Shown piece after piece: positions 8,576-18,041 of a stretch of DNA of 64,000 nt (positions are counted from its first letter, which is position 1; every line of letters begins with the position of its first letter). This DNA comes from Saprospiraceae bacterium (lineage in GTDB: Bacteria; Bacteroidota; Bacteroidia; Chitinophagales; Saprospiraceae): positions 58,447-122,446 of the forward strand of contig BQJU01000017.1 in assembly GCA_021604865.1 (NCBI GenBank), given 5' to 3'. The notes beneath the pieces were generated by a model. The model was not told where the DNA came from. It saw only the letters and a list, made by a program, of their open reading frames with translations, and did no database searches. Made by a program: the position numbers and the translations under genes.

Positions 8576-10447
8576 ATGGGAAAAGAAATAAAATTTTGCC
8601 TGGTCTATCGGGACATGTGGCAATCATCCGGGAAATATATGCCTCGGGTAGATCAACTAGTCCGTGTAGCCCCAGCCATTGTAGATATGGATTGTTTTGC
8701 ACGGGTTGAAACCAATGGTGGAGGATTTGAGCAGATTAATCTATTATTTGGTGAAAACCCAAATACTGCTGTAAGGAAATGGACCACTCCATTTAACAAA
8801 GCGGGTATCCAGACGCAAATGCTGGAACGCGGGCTAAATGGTTTGCGTATGAGCCCGGTTCCCTCTGATGTTCGCCGACTATTGTTCAAAGTAAAGAAAA
8901 AGCAGGGTACGGATATTTCGCGATCATTTGACGGCTTAAATTATGCCGACAACCTGGCCCTTTCTTTTCAATATGCCCGGGAAGCAGGTATGATTGCTCA
9001 AGGAGCCCTCTCCATTACTTATTCTCCGATTCATACTGTTGAATATTATATCCATTTGGCGGATAAAATTATTGAACTGGGTGCTCAGGAAATCTGCATC
9101 AAGGATATGGCAGGAGTTGGTCGGCCAGCTTCTATTGGCAAAATGATCAAGGGAATAAAGGATCGTCATCCTAAAATTCTGGTGCAATATCATGCCCACT
9201 CTACACCGGGTTTTTCTGTGGCTTCTTCTTTGGAAGCCGCCCGCAACGGTGCCGATATTATAGATGTTGGTATGGAACCTTTGTCCTGGGGTACTGGTCA
9301 TGCCGATCTCTTGACGATACAAGCGATGCTCAAAGATGCAGGCTTCACCGTTCCAGATATAAAACCTAAAGCTTATATGGAGGTCCGCCGACTGACGCAG
9401 GAATTTATAGACGATTTTCTGGGGTATTATATCAATCCGCAAAACCGATTTATGAATTCCCTACTCATTGGCCCCGGACTCCCAGGAGGCATGATGGGTA
9501 GTTTAATGGCCGACCTGGAAAAAAGCCTGGGCAGTCTCAATAAATGGATGACAAAAAATGATCAACCAACGCTTACACAACAGGACCTATTGCTGAAACT
9601 TTTTGAGGAAGTTGAATATGTGTGGCCACGGCTGGGTTATCCACCACTAGTAACGCCCTATAGCCAATATGTTAAAAATGTCTCCTTGATGAATGCCATT
9701 TCTTTGCTAAAAGGCAAGCCCCGCTGGCAAAGAGTTGATGAAAGCACCTGGAATATGATCCTCGGCAAGGCAGGTTCGTTACCGGGCCCACTCGGAGGTG
9801 AAATTTTGGCCAAAGCCACCTCAGAAAAGCGAATCTTCTTTAATGGTGATCCCAATGAGTTGTATCCAGATGAATTAGAAATTTACGCTGGAAAAATGGA
9901 TGAAAAAGGCTGGTCCTATGGCGAAGATGATGAAGAATTGCTGGAATATGCCATGCATCCTGCCCAATATGAAGATTATAAGTCAGGCAAGGCAAAAGAA
10001 CAGTTTTTAGCTGACCTGGCCCAACGCAAAGGAACGAGCGGAGCCCCGGAATTGCCTACGGTAAAACCAGCGGCCCCTCAAGCAACAGATGTAAAGCCTA
10101 GAGTAATGTATGTTGAGGTTAATGGTGAAAAATTCAAAGTGGCTGTCTCCTATGATGAGCAGGAAGTTCCACTTGCTTCACCTCCACCACCTTTGCCTGA
10201 TAAGGCTAACGGTCAGTATCAGGCTATTACTGCACCATTGGAAGGTAAATTTTTCCTTACAAAAGATGCTTCGGAAAAGCCTGTAAAAGAAGGCGACCAG
10301 ATTCAGATAGGCCAAGTAATTGCCTATATCGAATCGATGAAAGTCATCAACGCCGTTACTGCCGACAAATCAGGAAAGGTAATCGCCATCATGGCCCGTC
10401 ATGGGGAGGAAATCGAAGAAGACGACATTATTTTAAAATTAGGCTAA
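8576..10447 (+). CDS. oadA: Biotin-dependent carboxyltransferase, decarboxylase alpha subunit (OadA / pyruvate carboxylase subunit B type)
   Basis: A 623-residue cytoplasmic subunit that moves CO2 between an oxo- or acyl-CoA substrate and biotin. The N-terminal TIM barrel has RDMWQS at residues 12-17, the carboxylated-lysine motif KDMAG at K176 and metal ligands in HAHSTPG (H206, H208). The PYC/OADA conserved domain follows (about 300-480, with GPGLPGGMMGSL). After a short linker comes a biotinyl domain ending IESMKV, with K589 as the biotin site. The start motif is unlike the usual RDAHQSL and the segment after it is diverged, so the substrate (oxaloacetate, methylmalonyl-CoA or other) is uncertain. 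It lies between gamma and beta subunit genes, which supports a sodium-pumping complex over a cytosolic pyruvate carboxylase. Confidence 0.88.
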   Translation: MGKEIKFCLVYRDMWQSSGKYMPRVDQLVRVAPAIVDMDCFARVETNGGGFEQINLLFGENPNTAVRKWTTPFNKAGIQTQMLERGLNGLRMSPVPSDVRRLLFKVKKKQGTDISRSFDGLNYADNLALSFQYAREAGMIAQGALSITYSPIHTVEYYIHLADKIIELGAQEICIKDMAGVGRPASIGKMIKGIKDRHPKILVQYHAHSTPGFSVASSLEAARNGADIIDVGMEPLSWGTGHADLLTIQAMLKDAGFTVPDIKPKAYMEVRRLTQEFIDDFLGYYINPQNRFMNSLLIGPGLPGGMMGSLMADLEKSLGSLNKWMTKNDQPTLTQQDLLLKLFEEVEYVWPRLGYPPLVTPYSQYVKNVSLMNAISLLKGKPRWQRVDESTWNMILGKAGSLPGPLGGEILAKATSEKRIFFNGDPNELYPDELEIYAGKMDEKGWSYGEDDEELLEYAMHPAQYEDYKSGKAKEQFLADLAQRKGTSGAPELPTVKPAAPQATDVKPRVMYVEVNGEKFKVAVSYDEQEVPLASPPPPLPDKANGQYQAITAPLEGKFFLTKDASEKPVKEGDQIQIGQVIAYIESMKVINAVTADKSGKVIAIMARHGEEIEEDDIILKLG

Positions 10448-10462
10448 GCTCCGGATTCGACT

Positions 10463-11671
10463 ATGCTACAGAAATTATACGACATGACCGCCTTTGGCGA
10501 GCTTCAACAAGATCCAGGGGCCTTGTTAATGTTAGCGCTAGGATTTGGGCTCCTATATTTGGGCATCAAAAAACGATATGAGCCATTGCTCCTAGTGCCT
10601 ATCGCCTTTGGCATCCTGCTGGCAAATTTCCCAGGCGGGCACATGAGCGTACTTACTGCAGCACCTGGTCCTGGAGAGCTGGATTTAACCAAATTGTCGC
10701 TGGTGACCATTGGTAAGGATTATGGCGTTATGAATATGCTGTATTATGCACTAATCAAAACGGGGCTTTTACCACCACTCATCTTTATGGGAGTTGGAGC
10801 AATGACTGACTTTGGGCCAATGCTACGCAATCTCCGATTAGCATTTTTTGGTGCTGCTGCACAAATCGGTATTTTTACGGTGTTGATTTCTGCCATTCTT
10901 ATTGGATTTACCCCACAGGAGGCCGGGGCATTAGGTATCATCGGCGGCGCTGATGGGCCTACCGCTATTTACACCGCCATTATTCTTGCGCCTGAATTGC
11001 TGGGACCTATTGCCATTGCTGCTTATTCCTATATGGCTCTGGTGCCTGTTATTATTCCATTGGTGGTCCGTCTTACTGTTTCGGAGAAGGACCTGAAAAT
11101 CAACATGAAGGAGCAGGATCGATTGTACCCCAATAAAATAGAGATCAAAAATATGCGATTGGTGAAAATCCTTTTTCCCATTGTCCTGTGTACGATTATT
11201 GCAATATTGGTTCCTTCGTCAGTTCCATTGATTGGTCTATTGTTGTTTGGCAATTTGCTTAAAGAGATCGGACAGGATACCAATCGACTTTATATAGCTG
11301 CATCCGAGACCATCATGAATACAGCCACCATTTTCCTTGGATTGACCATAGGTGCAACGATGACCTCTGTCACTTTTCTCAATTCAGTAACCCTGATGAT
11401 TATCGTCGGTGGCTTTCTGGCTTTCGCCATCTCTATTTTTGGTGGAATCATGGCGGTCAAAGTTGCCAACCTGTTTACCAAAAAGAAAATTAATCCACTG
11501 ATTGGCGCCACTGGCCTTAGTGCGGTACCTATGGCTTCACGGGTAGCTAATGAGATTGCCTTGAAATACGATCCTCAGAACCATATCCTCCAATATGCAA
11601 TGTCCAGCAATATTTCTGGGGTAATTGGTTCGGCCGTTGCGGCGGGAGTTTTGATTTCGTTCTTGGGCTAG
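10463..11671 (+). CDS. oadB: Na+-pumping decarboxylase beta subunit (OadB family)
   Basis: A 402-residue integral membrane protein with about nine to eleven hydrophobic segments. It decarboxylates carboxybiotin and exports Na+. Family lines include FMGVGAMTDFGPML (about 110-123), IIGGADGPTAIYTA (about 159-172) with the conserved aspartate, and near the C-terminus GATGLSAVPMASRVANE (about 348-364). It starts 15 bases after the alpha-subunit stop, so the three subunits form one operon. Length matches the family. Confidence 0.93.
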   Translation: MLQKLYDMTAFGELQQDPGALLMLALGFGLLYLGIKKRYEPLLLVPIAFGILLANFPGGHMSVLTAAPGPGELDLTKLSLVTIGKDYGVMNMLYYALIKTGLLPPLIFMGVGAMTDFGPMLRNLRLAFFGAAAQIGIFTVLISAILIGFTPQEAGALGIIGGADGPTAIYTAIILAPELLGPIAIAAYSYMALVPVIIPLVVRLTVSEKDLKINMKEQDRLYPNKIEIKNMRLVKILFPIVLCTIIAILVPSSVPLIGLLLFGNLLKEIGQDTNRLYIAASETIMNTATIFLGLTIGATMTSVTFLNSVTLMIIVGGFLAFAISIFGGIMAVKVANLFTKKKINPLIGATGLSAVPMASRVANEIALKYDPQNHILQYAMSSNISGVIGSAVAAGVLISFLG

Positions 11672-11745
11672 GAAATTATATGGCAGGAATAAGCCAAAAA
11701 TTTAGTACACCTGCTAACAGCGCCGTATTTTAGCCGAAAACTGGC

Positions 11746-13392
11746 ATGAAAAACAAATACACGATTCTCGGAGTAGTTATACTTTCTTTTATTTTAGGGG
11801 CCTTTACAACGGCCGGAATACTTCAAAACATCACCCGTGCCGATGTCCAGGCCGCTGGAAAAATCATTGGTCTCGAGTTTACAACTACAGAAATTGATTC
11901 CCTCATTCCAGGGCTAGAAGAATTTCAGCAGGATTACGCTAGCAATCGCGAAAGGTCTATTCCCAATGCTACGGCTCCTGTCTTGGTTTTTAATCCCATC
12001 CCCATTGGTTTTGACATCGATCAAACCAATCGGCCTAGCGGATATACCAATGCAGATCAGCTAATAATGCCAGAGAACAAAGAAGATCTGGCCTTTTTCA
12101 CCGTCAGGCAACTGGCGCACCTGATTAAAAGCCAGCAGATTAGCTCAGAAGAATTAACCAAATTTTATCTGGCCCGTCTAAAAAAACAGGACCCTTCTCT
12201 CAAATGTGTAATCTCACTGACGGAAGAATTGGCGTTGGAACAAGCAAAAAAGGCCGACCAGGAGATTAAATCCGGGAAATATCGCGGCGTATTGCATGGT
12301 ATTCCATACGGTGCTAAGGACCTGTTAGCTACTAAAAAATATAAAACGACCTGGGGAGCCACGCCCTTCAAAGAGCAATCTTTTGATTATGATGCTACTG
12401 TTATCCAAAAACTGGAAGAAGCAGGTGCCGTATTGGTGGCCAAATTAACCATGGGCGCCCTCGCCTGGGGCGATGTATGGTATGATGGCATGACCCGCAA
12501 TCCCTGGGACCCCACAACCGGATCAAGTGGTTCATCAGCCGGATCAGCATCCGCTGTATCAGCAGGTTTGGTTCCCTTTGCTATAGGCACCGAAACGCTC
12601 GGATCAATTATTTCGCCCTCTACCGTTTGTGGAACGACAGGATTGCGGCCTACTTTCGGTCGGGTAAGTCGATATGGAGCAATGGCACTTTCCTGGTCAA
12701 TGGACAAAATAGGTCCCATTTGTCGACAAGCTGAAGATTGTGCACTGATACTAAGTGCAATCAATGGCAAGGATGTTAAAGACCCTTCCACCATTGAAGT
12801 GCCCTTTGGTTATAATGCCACTCAGAAAAACAACCGGGGTAAAATCGGATACATCCGCAAAGATTTCGAGAAAGATTATGCCTTTAAAGAACAAGATAAG
12901 GCTACCCTGGATATGCTAAAAAGTATTGGCTACGAATTGGTCCCTATTGAATTACCTGCAATGCCCAATATCGGTTTTATCCTAGATGCTGAAGCCGCGG
13001 CTGCATTTGACGAATTGACCCGCAATGGGCAGGATGATCAGCTAAAGCGACAGATCCGCAACGCCTGGCCTAATGTTTTCCGGCAGGCCCGCTTTATTCC
13101 TGCCGTTGAATATATCCAGGCCAACCGATTGCGCAGTCAACTCATTAATGAGGTGCAGCAAATTTTTGAAGAGGTGGAAGTTATTGTCCACCCATCTTTG
13201 GCCAGCAGCGCATTGAGTATTTTCAACATGACCGGACAGCCTTCGATATGTTTACCAAATGGGTTTAAAGATCAAAAGCCCACAAGTATTACCTTTACCG
13301 GCCAATTGTTCCGGGAAGATCTGATCATTGCCGTTGCTCATGCCTATCAAGAGAGAACACCCTTTGATGACCAGCATCCGGTAGTAAAATAG
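11746..13392 (+). CDS. Membrane-anchored amidase-signature enzyme
   Basis: A 548-residue amidase-signature hydrolase with an N-terminal signal or anchor (MKNKYTILGVVILSFILGAF). The Ser-cisSer-Lys triad is visible: K191 in GIPYGAKDLLA, the Ser cluster in TGSSGSSAGSAS (about 258-269) and the nucleophile S287 in ETLGSI. The triad and overall layout resemble GatA, but the N-terminal membrane segment and lack of gatB or gatC nearby argue against a tRNA amidotransferase role. It may hydrolyse an amide outside the cytoplasmic membrane; the substrate is unknown. It lies 75 bases after oadB and 9 bases before the flavoprotein gene. Confidence 0.85.
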   Translation: MKNKYTILGVVILSFILGAFTTAGILQNITRADVQAAGKIIGLEFTTTEIDSLIPGLEEFQQDYASNRERSIPNATAPVLVFNPIPIGFDIDQTNRPSGYTNADQLIMPENKEDLAFFTVRQLAHLIKSQQISSEELTKFYLARLKKQDPSLKCVISLTEELALEQAKKADQEIKSGKYRGVLHGIPYGAKDLLATKKYKTTWGATPFKEQSFDYDATVIQKLEEAGAVLVAKLTMGALAWGDVWYDGMTRNPWDPTTGSSGSSAGSASAVSAGLVPFAIGTETLGSIISPSTVCGTTGLRPTFGRVSRYGAMALSWSMDKIGPICRQAEDCALILSAINGKDVKDPSTIEVPFGYNATQKNNRGKIGYIRKDFEKDYAFKEQDKATLDMLKSIGYELVPIELPAMPNIGFILDAEAAAAFDELTRNGQDDQLKRQIRNAWPNVFRQARFIPAVEYIQANRLRSQLINEVQQIFEEVEVIVHPSLASSALSIFNMTGQPSICLPNGFKDQKPTSITFTGQLFREDLIIAVAHAYQERTPFDDQHPVVK

Positions 13393-13401
13393 CGTATTAT
13401 C

Positions 13402-14625
13402 TTGAAAGAGAAGTTGAAAATAATCATTATCGGTGGCGGTGCAGCAGGTTTTTTCGCCGCCATTCGTGCTGCCGAGCTCAACCCCGAAGCAAAAATTATC
13501 ATCCTCGAAAGAGGGCGCGATGTATTGGGTAAAGTAAAAATCTCTGGTGGTGGGCGTTGCAATGTTACCCATGCTTGTTTTGTACCTTCCGAATTAGTCA
13601 AAAATTATCCTCGGGGTGCCAAAGAACTTAAGGGGCCCTTTCATAAGTTTTGTTGTGGCGATACGGTAGAGTGGTTTGAAACCCGGGGTGTCTCGACCAA
13701 AATTGAGGAAGATGGTCGCATGTTTCCTATTAGTGACCGTTCTCAGTCTATCATCGATTGTTTGGTTACGGCGACTCAACAATATGGTATTGCCGTCAAG
13801 ACCCAACATCGGGTCGATGGACTTATTCCGCCTTCTGAATCCATTCCTCACTGGCAGGTACAAACCAATGGTCAAATACTGGCAGCTGACCGGGTAATGA
13901 TGGCCAGTGGCAGTAACCCCAAAATGTGGGCAATGCTAGCTGATTTGGGGCATAAAATCATTCCACCTGTCCCTTCCCTGTTTACCTTCAACATCAAAGA
14001 TAAACGCATTGAAGGCCTACCTGGTATTGCCGTTCCTGATGCTGAAGTAAAGATTCTTAATACCAAACTAACGGCCCGCGGGCCCCTGCTGATTACCCAT
14101 TGGGGGATGAGCGGACCAGCCATCCTTAAATTATCTGCCTGGGGTGCCAGAGCATTAGCAGAATTCAACTACCGTTTTACCATTCAGGTTAACTGGACCA
14201 ACTGCTACGAAGATGATATTCGCGAAAGCCTCAACGACCAAAAATCCGGGCATCCTAAAAAGCAGATTTTCTCCAATGCCCAACTGGGTCTTCCCATCCG
14301 ATTGTGGCAACGAATGGTGGAAAGCGCTGGTATCGCTCCCGGATTACAATGGGCCAATCTGGGTAAAAAACAGTTGAACGCCCTGGTTCATGAAATTGGA
14401 CAGGCGCAGTTTGAGGTCAATGGCAAAAGTACCTTCAAAGAGGAGTTTGTTACTGCTGGTGGTGTAGACTTAAAAGAAGTTGATTTTAAGACCTTTGCCA
14501 GTAAAATTTTGCCCGGACTTTATTTTGCTGGTGAGGTACTTAATATTGATGCCATTACCGGCGGCTTCAACTTTCAGGCAGCATGGACTGGTGGGTGGAT
14601 TGCTGGGGAGGGTTTGAGTGGATAG
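13402..14625 (+). CDS. HI0933-family (BaiN/YhiN-like) FAD-dependent oxidoreductase
   Basis: A 407-residue flavoprotein. The dinucleotide-binding IIIIGGGAAGFFAA motif is at residues about 7-20, with the family glycine/asparagine line KVKISGGGRCNVTHA at about 44-58 and the C-terminal FAD line PGLYFAGEVLNIDAITGGFN at about 370-390. The start is a TTG at 13402, because the FAD motif begins only six codons later and no ATG fits. Members of this family are predicted NAD(P)H-dependent reductases; the natural substrate here is unknown. The 9-base gap suggests coexpression with the preceding amidase. Confidence 0.85.
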   Translation: MKEKLKIIIIGGGAAGFFAAIRAAELNPEAKIIILERGRDVLGKVKISGGGRCNVTHACFVPSELVKNYPRGAKELKGPFHKFCCGDTVEWFETRGVSTKIEEDGRMFPISDRSQSIIDCLVTATQQYGIAVKTQHRVDGLIPPSESIPHWQVQTNGQILAADRVMMASGSNPKMWAMLADLGHKIIPPVPSLFTFNIKDKRIEGLPGIAVPDAEVKILNTKLTARGPLLITHWGMSGPAILKLSAWGARALAEFNYRFTIQVNWTNCYEDDIRESLNDQKSGHPKKQIFSNAQLGLPIRLWQRMVESAGIAPGLQWANLGKKQLNALVHEIGQAQFEVNGKSTFKEEFVTAGGVDLKEVDFKTFASKILPGLYFAGEVLNIDAITGGFNFQAAWTGGWIAGEGLSG

Positions 14626-14661
14626 AACGTGTTTTTTGTACCAACTGGTCTCCTTACCAGA

Positions 14662-15210
14662 TTACAATTGATATCCATAAACCAAGTCCTCCACCCCAAA
14701 ATGTTTGTCCATCAATTCCTCCAAAAACGCTTGATCCACCTCATCAAAAGAATGTTTTTCCGTACTATCCACATCAAAAACAGCAATCAATTGTTTTTGT
14801 GAATTAAATACTGGCACCACAATTTCCGACTGGCTATTTGGATCACAAGCAATATGTTGAGTACCCTGTGCCAAAGCATGCACATCAGATACCAACTGGG
14901 TCTGGCCCTCGGAAGCGGCATTGCCACAAACACCACGGCCAAAATCGATGGACAAACATCCTAGCGTACCTTGGTAGGGTCCAACAATCAATTTCCCTTT
15001 GTCAACCATATAAAATCCAACCCAATAATAATAGGACAGGAAAGTTTTGAGCAGGCAATTGATCGTTACCATTTTAAGAATCATATTGCTTTCGCCCTGC
15101 AAATTGGCGTCTATTGCCGCCAGGGCTTCCTTGTAGGCTTCTTTTTTGTCTTCGGCACTCAATTGTAAAGAAGGCCGGATGAAATAGGGCATTTCTGCGG
15201 ATGCACTCAT
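14662..15210 (-). CDS. msrC: Free methionine-(R)-sulfoxide reductase (GAF domain)
   Basis: A 182-residue GAF-domain enzyme that reduces free methionine-R-sulfoxide in the cytoplasm. The three cysteines of the family are in place: C85 in TLGCLSI, C95 in GRGVCGN and C122 in HIACD. Other conserved family lines are YYWVGFYMVDKGKL and QSEIVVPVF. I chose the ATG at 15210 (MSASAEMPYF). The longer open frame to 15324 would run through a palindromic repeat element and adds residues with no family match. It lies downstream of the WG-repeat gene on the same strand, separated by that repeat. Confidence 0.9.
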   Translation of the reverse strand: MSASAEMPYFIRPSLQLSAEDKKEAYKEALAAIDANLQGESNMILKMVTINCLLKTFLSYYYWVGFYMVDKGKLIVGPYQGTLGCLSIDFGRGVCGNAASEGQTQLVSDVHALAQGTQHIACDPNSQSEIVVPVFNSQKQLIAVFDVDSTEKHSFDEVDQAFLEELMDKHFGVEDLVYGYQL

Positions 15211-15283
15211 TTTTTTTTGTGCGAAGTTAATGATAAGCGTTATTTTTTGGGATATTCTAGGATAAAAATCGCTGGCCGCCCTT

Positions 15284-15346
15284 CGCTGCGCGGTCGTTCG
15301 CTTGAATGTCCACTGGACATTCACCCTTCGGGATTGCTCACTCCTC
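15284..15346 (-). repeat. Palindromic repeat element, family copy 1
   Basis: On the minus strand it begins GGAGTGAGCAATCCCGAAGG, then an inner stem TGAATGTCC / GGACATTCA around a 3-base loop, then AAGCGAACGACCGCGCAGCG. It shares edges and layout with the two copies at 23278-23410 but has a different inner stem. Its left edge supplies the TGA stop of the WG-repeat gene. Confidence 0.7.
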
Positions 15347-16399
15347 TTCCCAGCTCATCCAGCGGTCCAAAATGTTGCCATCGGTATCTATTAATAAAGT
15401 TTCTTCATCATCTGGTGTAGCACGGGTTAAGTATGCCTGACCATTTTGAAAGTTACTGGCCGCCAAATAGTTAATTTCCACCTTCACTTCTCCATTTTCA
15501 TCAATAAAACCCCATTTGTCGTCTAAACAAACCGCCGCCATACCATCACTAAAAGGTTCTGCCTGATCATAAACGGGTTGCACAATCCAGGTCCCTGTTA
15601 TGTCGATAAATCCGTAATGCATATCCAGTTCATCATCCCGAAGCCCTACTTTGGCCATGCCTTCACTAAAAACATCCGCTTTATCAAACTCAGGAATAAT
15701 GGCAAATTCTCCCATTTTGTCAATGTAACCATATTTTGAAAACACCTTCACGGGTGCCAGGCCTTCACTAAATTCACCAGCTGCCCGAAAACGCGGTTCA
15801 ATGATAGTTGCCTCGGTATTAAAATCACGGTAACCATAGAGTTCGAACAATTCAAGCTCATCATCTAGAATATCAGGCTGCACCTTATCTTTTGCTTTTC
15901 TGGCCTGATAATTATCAATTTCACGTTGGTATTTTTGTACCGTTTCTTCCAACCCACTTCGCAATCGAAGTTTCCAACGATCCTTTACTTTTACCAATAG
16001 ATCTTCCCGCTCCATTCGCTCTTGGCCCGACATGAAATTAATGAAGGAATAATTTACATTGGCCTTATCACCAAGGATCACACAATGCTCAATTTCCAGG
16101 GAAGCAACAACCTCGCGTAGCCTCTTCATTTGCACCACGCCAATCATGGCTGAAAAATATTGCTTAAAAAAGTGTTTGGGTCCTAATACACGGATGTAAT
16201 CAGGATTATCAGCTTCCGGGAACAACTGTAGAAAGCCAGCCTGTTCTCCAAATGGAATCATCAAATCCATCATGCGCAACATCGAATGGTACAATTGGTC
16301 CACATCGGGCTGGTACAAATACGTCAGCACCGCATCAAAGTCCTTTTGATAAAAGGCTTCGGTATAACTTTTGAGCGTCCCCAAAATTTCATCTTCCAT
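15338..16399 (-). CDS. WG-repeat protein
   Basis: A 353-residue cytoplasmic-looking protein with no signal peptide. The N-terminal 180 residues resemble an NTF2-like fold (SYTEAFYQKDFDAVLTYLY) and carry an Arg/Lys-rich helix at about 140-175. The C-terminal half (about 205-345) holds four WG repeats of the form F..G.A.V....KYGYIDK.G. The function of WG repeats in bacteria is poorly defined. The last codons (EEE, stop) fall in the repeat element at 15284-15346, so the extreme C-terminus may have been changed by insertion of that element. Confidence 0.75.
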   Translation of the reverse strand: MEDEILGTLKSYTEAFYQKDFDAVLTYLYQPDVDQLYHSMLRMMDLMIPFGEQAGFLQLFPEADNPDYIRVLGPKHFFKQYFSAMIGVVQMKRLREVVASLEIEHCVILGDKANVNYSFINFMSGQERMEREDLLVKVKDRWKLRLRSGLEETVQKYQREIDNYQARKAKDKVQPDILDDELELFELYGYRDFNTEATIIEPRFRAAGEFSEGLAPVKVFSKYGYIDKMGEFAIIPEFDKADVFSEGMAKVGLRDDELDMHYGFIDITGTWIVQPVYDQAEPFSDGMAAVCLDDKWGFIDENGEVKVEINYLAASNFQNGQAYLTRATPDDEETLLIDTDGNILDRWMSWEEE

Positions 16400-16483
16400 G
16401 CAAACTGGTTTTGGATGGGATAAACTTAGGGAATTTATTATAAATCTAAACGAAGTTTATAATTCTCTTTGGAAATAGATTTT

Positions 16484-17893
16484 TTAATAATTATACTGAT
16501 TTACCCCGCCCTCATCATTTTGTTCATCAAACAAATAGTCTAAAAGCTCAAAAAAGTTCTCCACTTTACCATTGTTAGGATTAGCTCCATTGCGGCACCA
16601 ATCATAGAATCCATAGGAGTTTTCCGAAGCGGATTTGTCATCGGGATGGTACCAGGTGGTATGTGCCCAAAAGCTTCGTCCGGATCTGGAAAAGACGTTA
16701 TCTCCCATTGGTACTATGAGATAAACTCCGCTTTTCCCTTCCACAAAACTTTCTGTTGGAGGCAAATAACCATTCCCATAAAAGGAGTTTACTGTTAATT
16801 CATCAATAGATTCGCTGGTTTTAGTGGCAAGGTTTCTTGATTTTTCGCTAAGCTCTTCATGATTACTCATCCGGCAGATAAAGTCATAAGCATCAACGTA
16901 AGGGAAAGTCAATTGGGCAATTTCAAGATCGTTAGCCATATTGTGGTCGTAATGTAAAGAAGCTTTTAAGATGTCTAGCAAAATCGGCTTTTTCTCATTC
17001 ACCAATTGCATCGATAACGCATCAATATTGCCTTTTACCTCATCAATTTTTGAATTATCAAATAGCCCCCAGGAAGCCCATGTTTGATTGTCATAAATTT
17101 CCTCAATGATTAGTTTTGACATTTCCAATGGGCTTACGTTATGAGGGTCATAATTTTTTTCATTCGTACCTGCAAAATAATCGGTCTCTCCAGTCGTGTT
17201 TTTATCCTTAGACAATCTTTTTAAAATCTGTTCATAAGGCCAGGCTCCTGAAAGTGGCGCTGAAGCAATAATATAGTCAGCAGAAAAATTGTCATTTGCA
17301 GGTCGCCATTCATAAAAATTCTCTAACCCTGCCATTGAACAGACATCCAATCCTAAAATATCAACAGATTCTTTACCTGTTAATACCGCTTTTATTTCAC
17401 CTGGATATAAAGGATCTCTTTCTTCAAGTTCATCATCCGGACACATGGCTTGTCCATTGCCATGAGAGCGAAGAATCAGCATATAATTTTTTGCGGGGTA
17501 ATTGGCTTTGCAAAATTGAATGAAATTCTTTAACAATTGAGCATCACCCATATTGGCTTCATACTGAGTTGCTAAGTTCAATTCCGGCATAATTGTCCCC
17601 CCCGAAAGTTCCTGAAAGTTCTGATTACCAAACCTGAATAACTTAGTATCAATGAAATCCTTACCCAATGCCAGGGAATCCTGAGAATGCCCTTCTATTC
17701 GATCTATCAACATGATTATCTCATAACCATCAGCAAGTTTGTTTTCTTTAATCTGTTGAACATCATCGAGTAAATTCACTTCGGAAGAATTGGAACCGGC
17801 AGCATAATACATAATGGTCCACCCATTCTCTTGAGCAAGACACTGTTGCATAATAATTGCCAAAAGGACAAAGGTGATACTTCTGAATTTCAT
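16484..17893 (-). CDS. Secreted clostripain-family (C11) cysteine peptidase
   Basis: A 469-residue C11 peptidase. The catalytic histidine is in ILRSHGNG (about residue 144) and the catalytic cysteine in LDVCSMAG (about residue 184), the usual C11 spacing. I chose the ATG at 17893, which gives a clean signal peptide (MKFRSITFVLLAIIMQQCLAQ); the open frame extends 17 codons further upstream to 17944. A cysteine near the end of the hydrophobic core (MQQC) is not a good lipobox, so export rather than lipidation is more likely. Family members cleave after Arg or Lys. The substrate is unknown. No T9SS tail is visible, so it may be periplasmic. Confidence 0.85.
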   Translation of the reverse strand: MKFRSITFVLLAIIMQQCLAQENGWTIMYYAAGSNSSEVNLLDDVQQIKENKLADGYEIIMLIDRIEGHSQDSLALGKDFIDTKLFRFGNQNFQELSGGTIMPELNLATQYEANMGDAQLLKNFIQFCKANYPAKNYMLILRSHGNGQAMCPDDELEERDPLYPGEIKAVLTGKESVDILGLDVCSMAGLENFYEWRPANDNFSADYIIASAPLSGAWPYEQILKRLSKDKNTTGETDYFAGTNEKNYDPHNVSPLEMSKLIIEEIYDNQTWASWGLFDNSKIDEVKGNIDALSMQLVNEKKPILLDILKASLHYDHNMANDLEIAQLTFPYVDAYDFICRMSNHEELSEKSRNLATKTSESIDELTVNSFYGNGYLPPTESFVEGKSGVYLIVPMGDNVFSRSGRSFWAHTTWYHPDDKSASENSYGFYDWCRNGANPNNGKVENFFELLDYLFDEQNDEGGVNQYNY

Positions 17894-17949
17894 AGACTTT
17901 GGGTTAATATTAATTATTGGGGTAGTCTGACGACATTTTGACATACTTG

Positions 17950-18023
17950 TCGGGGTGAGAGGATTCGAACCTCCGGCCTCGTCGTCCCGAACGACGCGCG
18001 CTACCGGGCTGCGCTACACCCCG
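17950..18023 (-). tRNA. tRNA-Pro(CGG)
   Basis: The minus strand folds as a full cloverleaf. The acceptor stem CGGGGTG pairs with CACCCCG and the D arm reads GCGC AGCCCGGTA GCGC. The anticodon stem CGTCG/CGACG carries loop TTCGGGA (anticodon CGG), and the T arm contains GGTTCGAATCC. CCA is not encoded. The D-arm region closely resembles the 5' half that is repeated at 63721-64000. Confidence 0.95.
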
Positions 18024-18041
18024 ATTGGTAAGCTAACTTCC

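Noticed and set aside
8936..9442. 168-residue open frame on the minus strand
   Set aside because: Antisense shadow of the biotin-dependent carboxyltransferase gene.
11746..13392. GatA subunit of the Asp/Glu-tRNA amidotransferase
   Set aside because: It has an N-terminal membrane segment and no gatB or gatC neighbour, unlike GatA.
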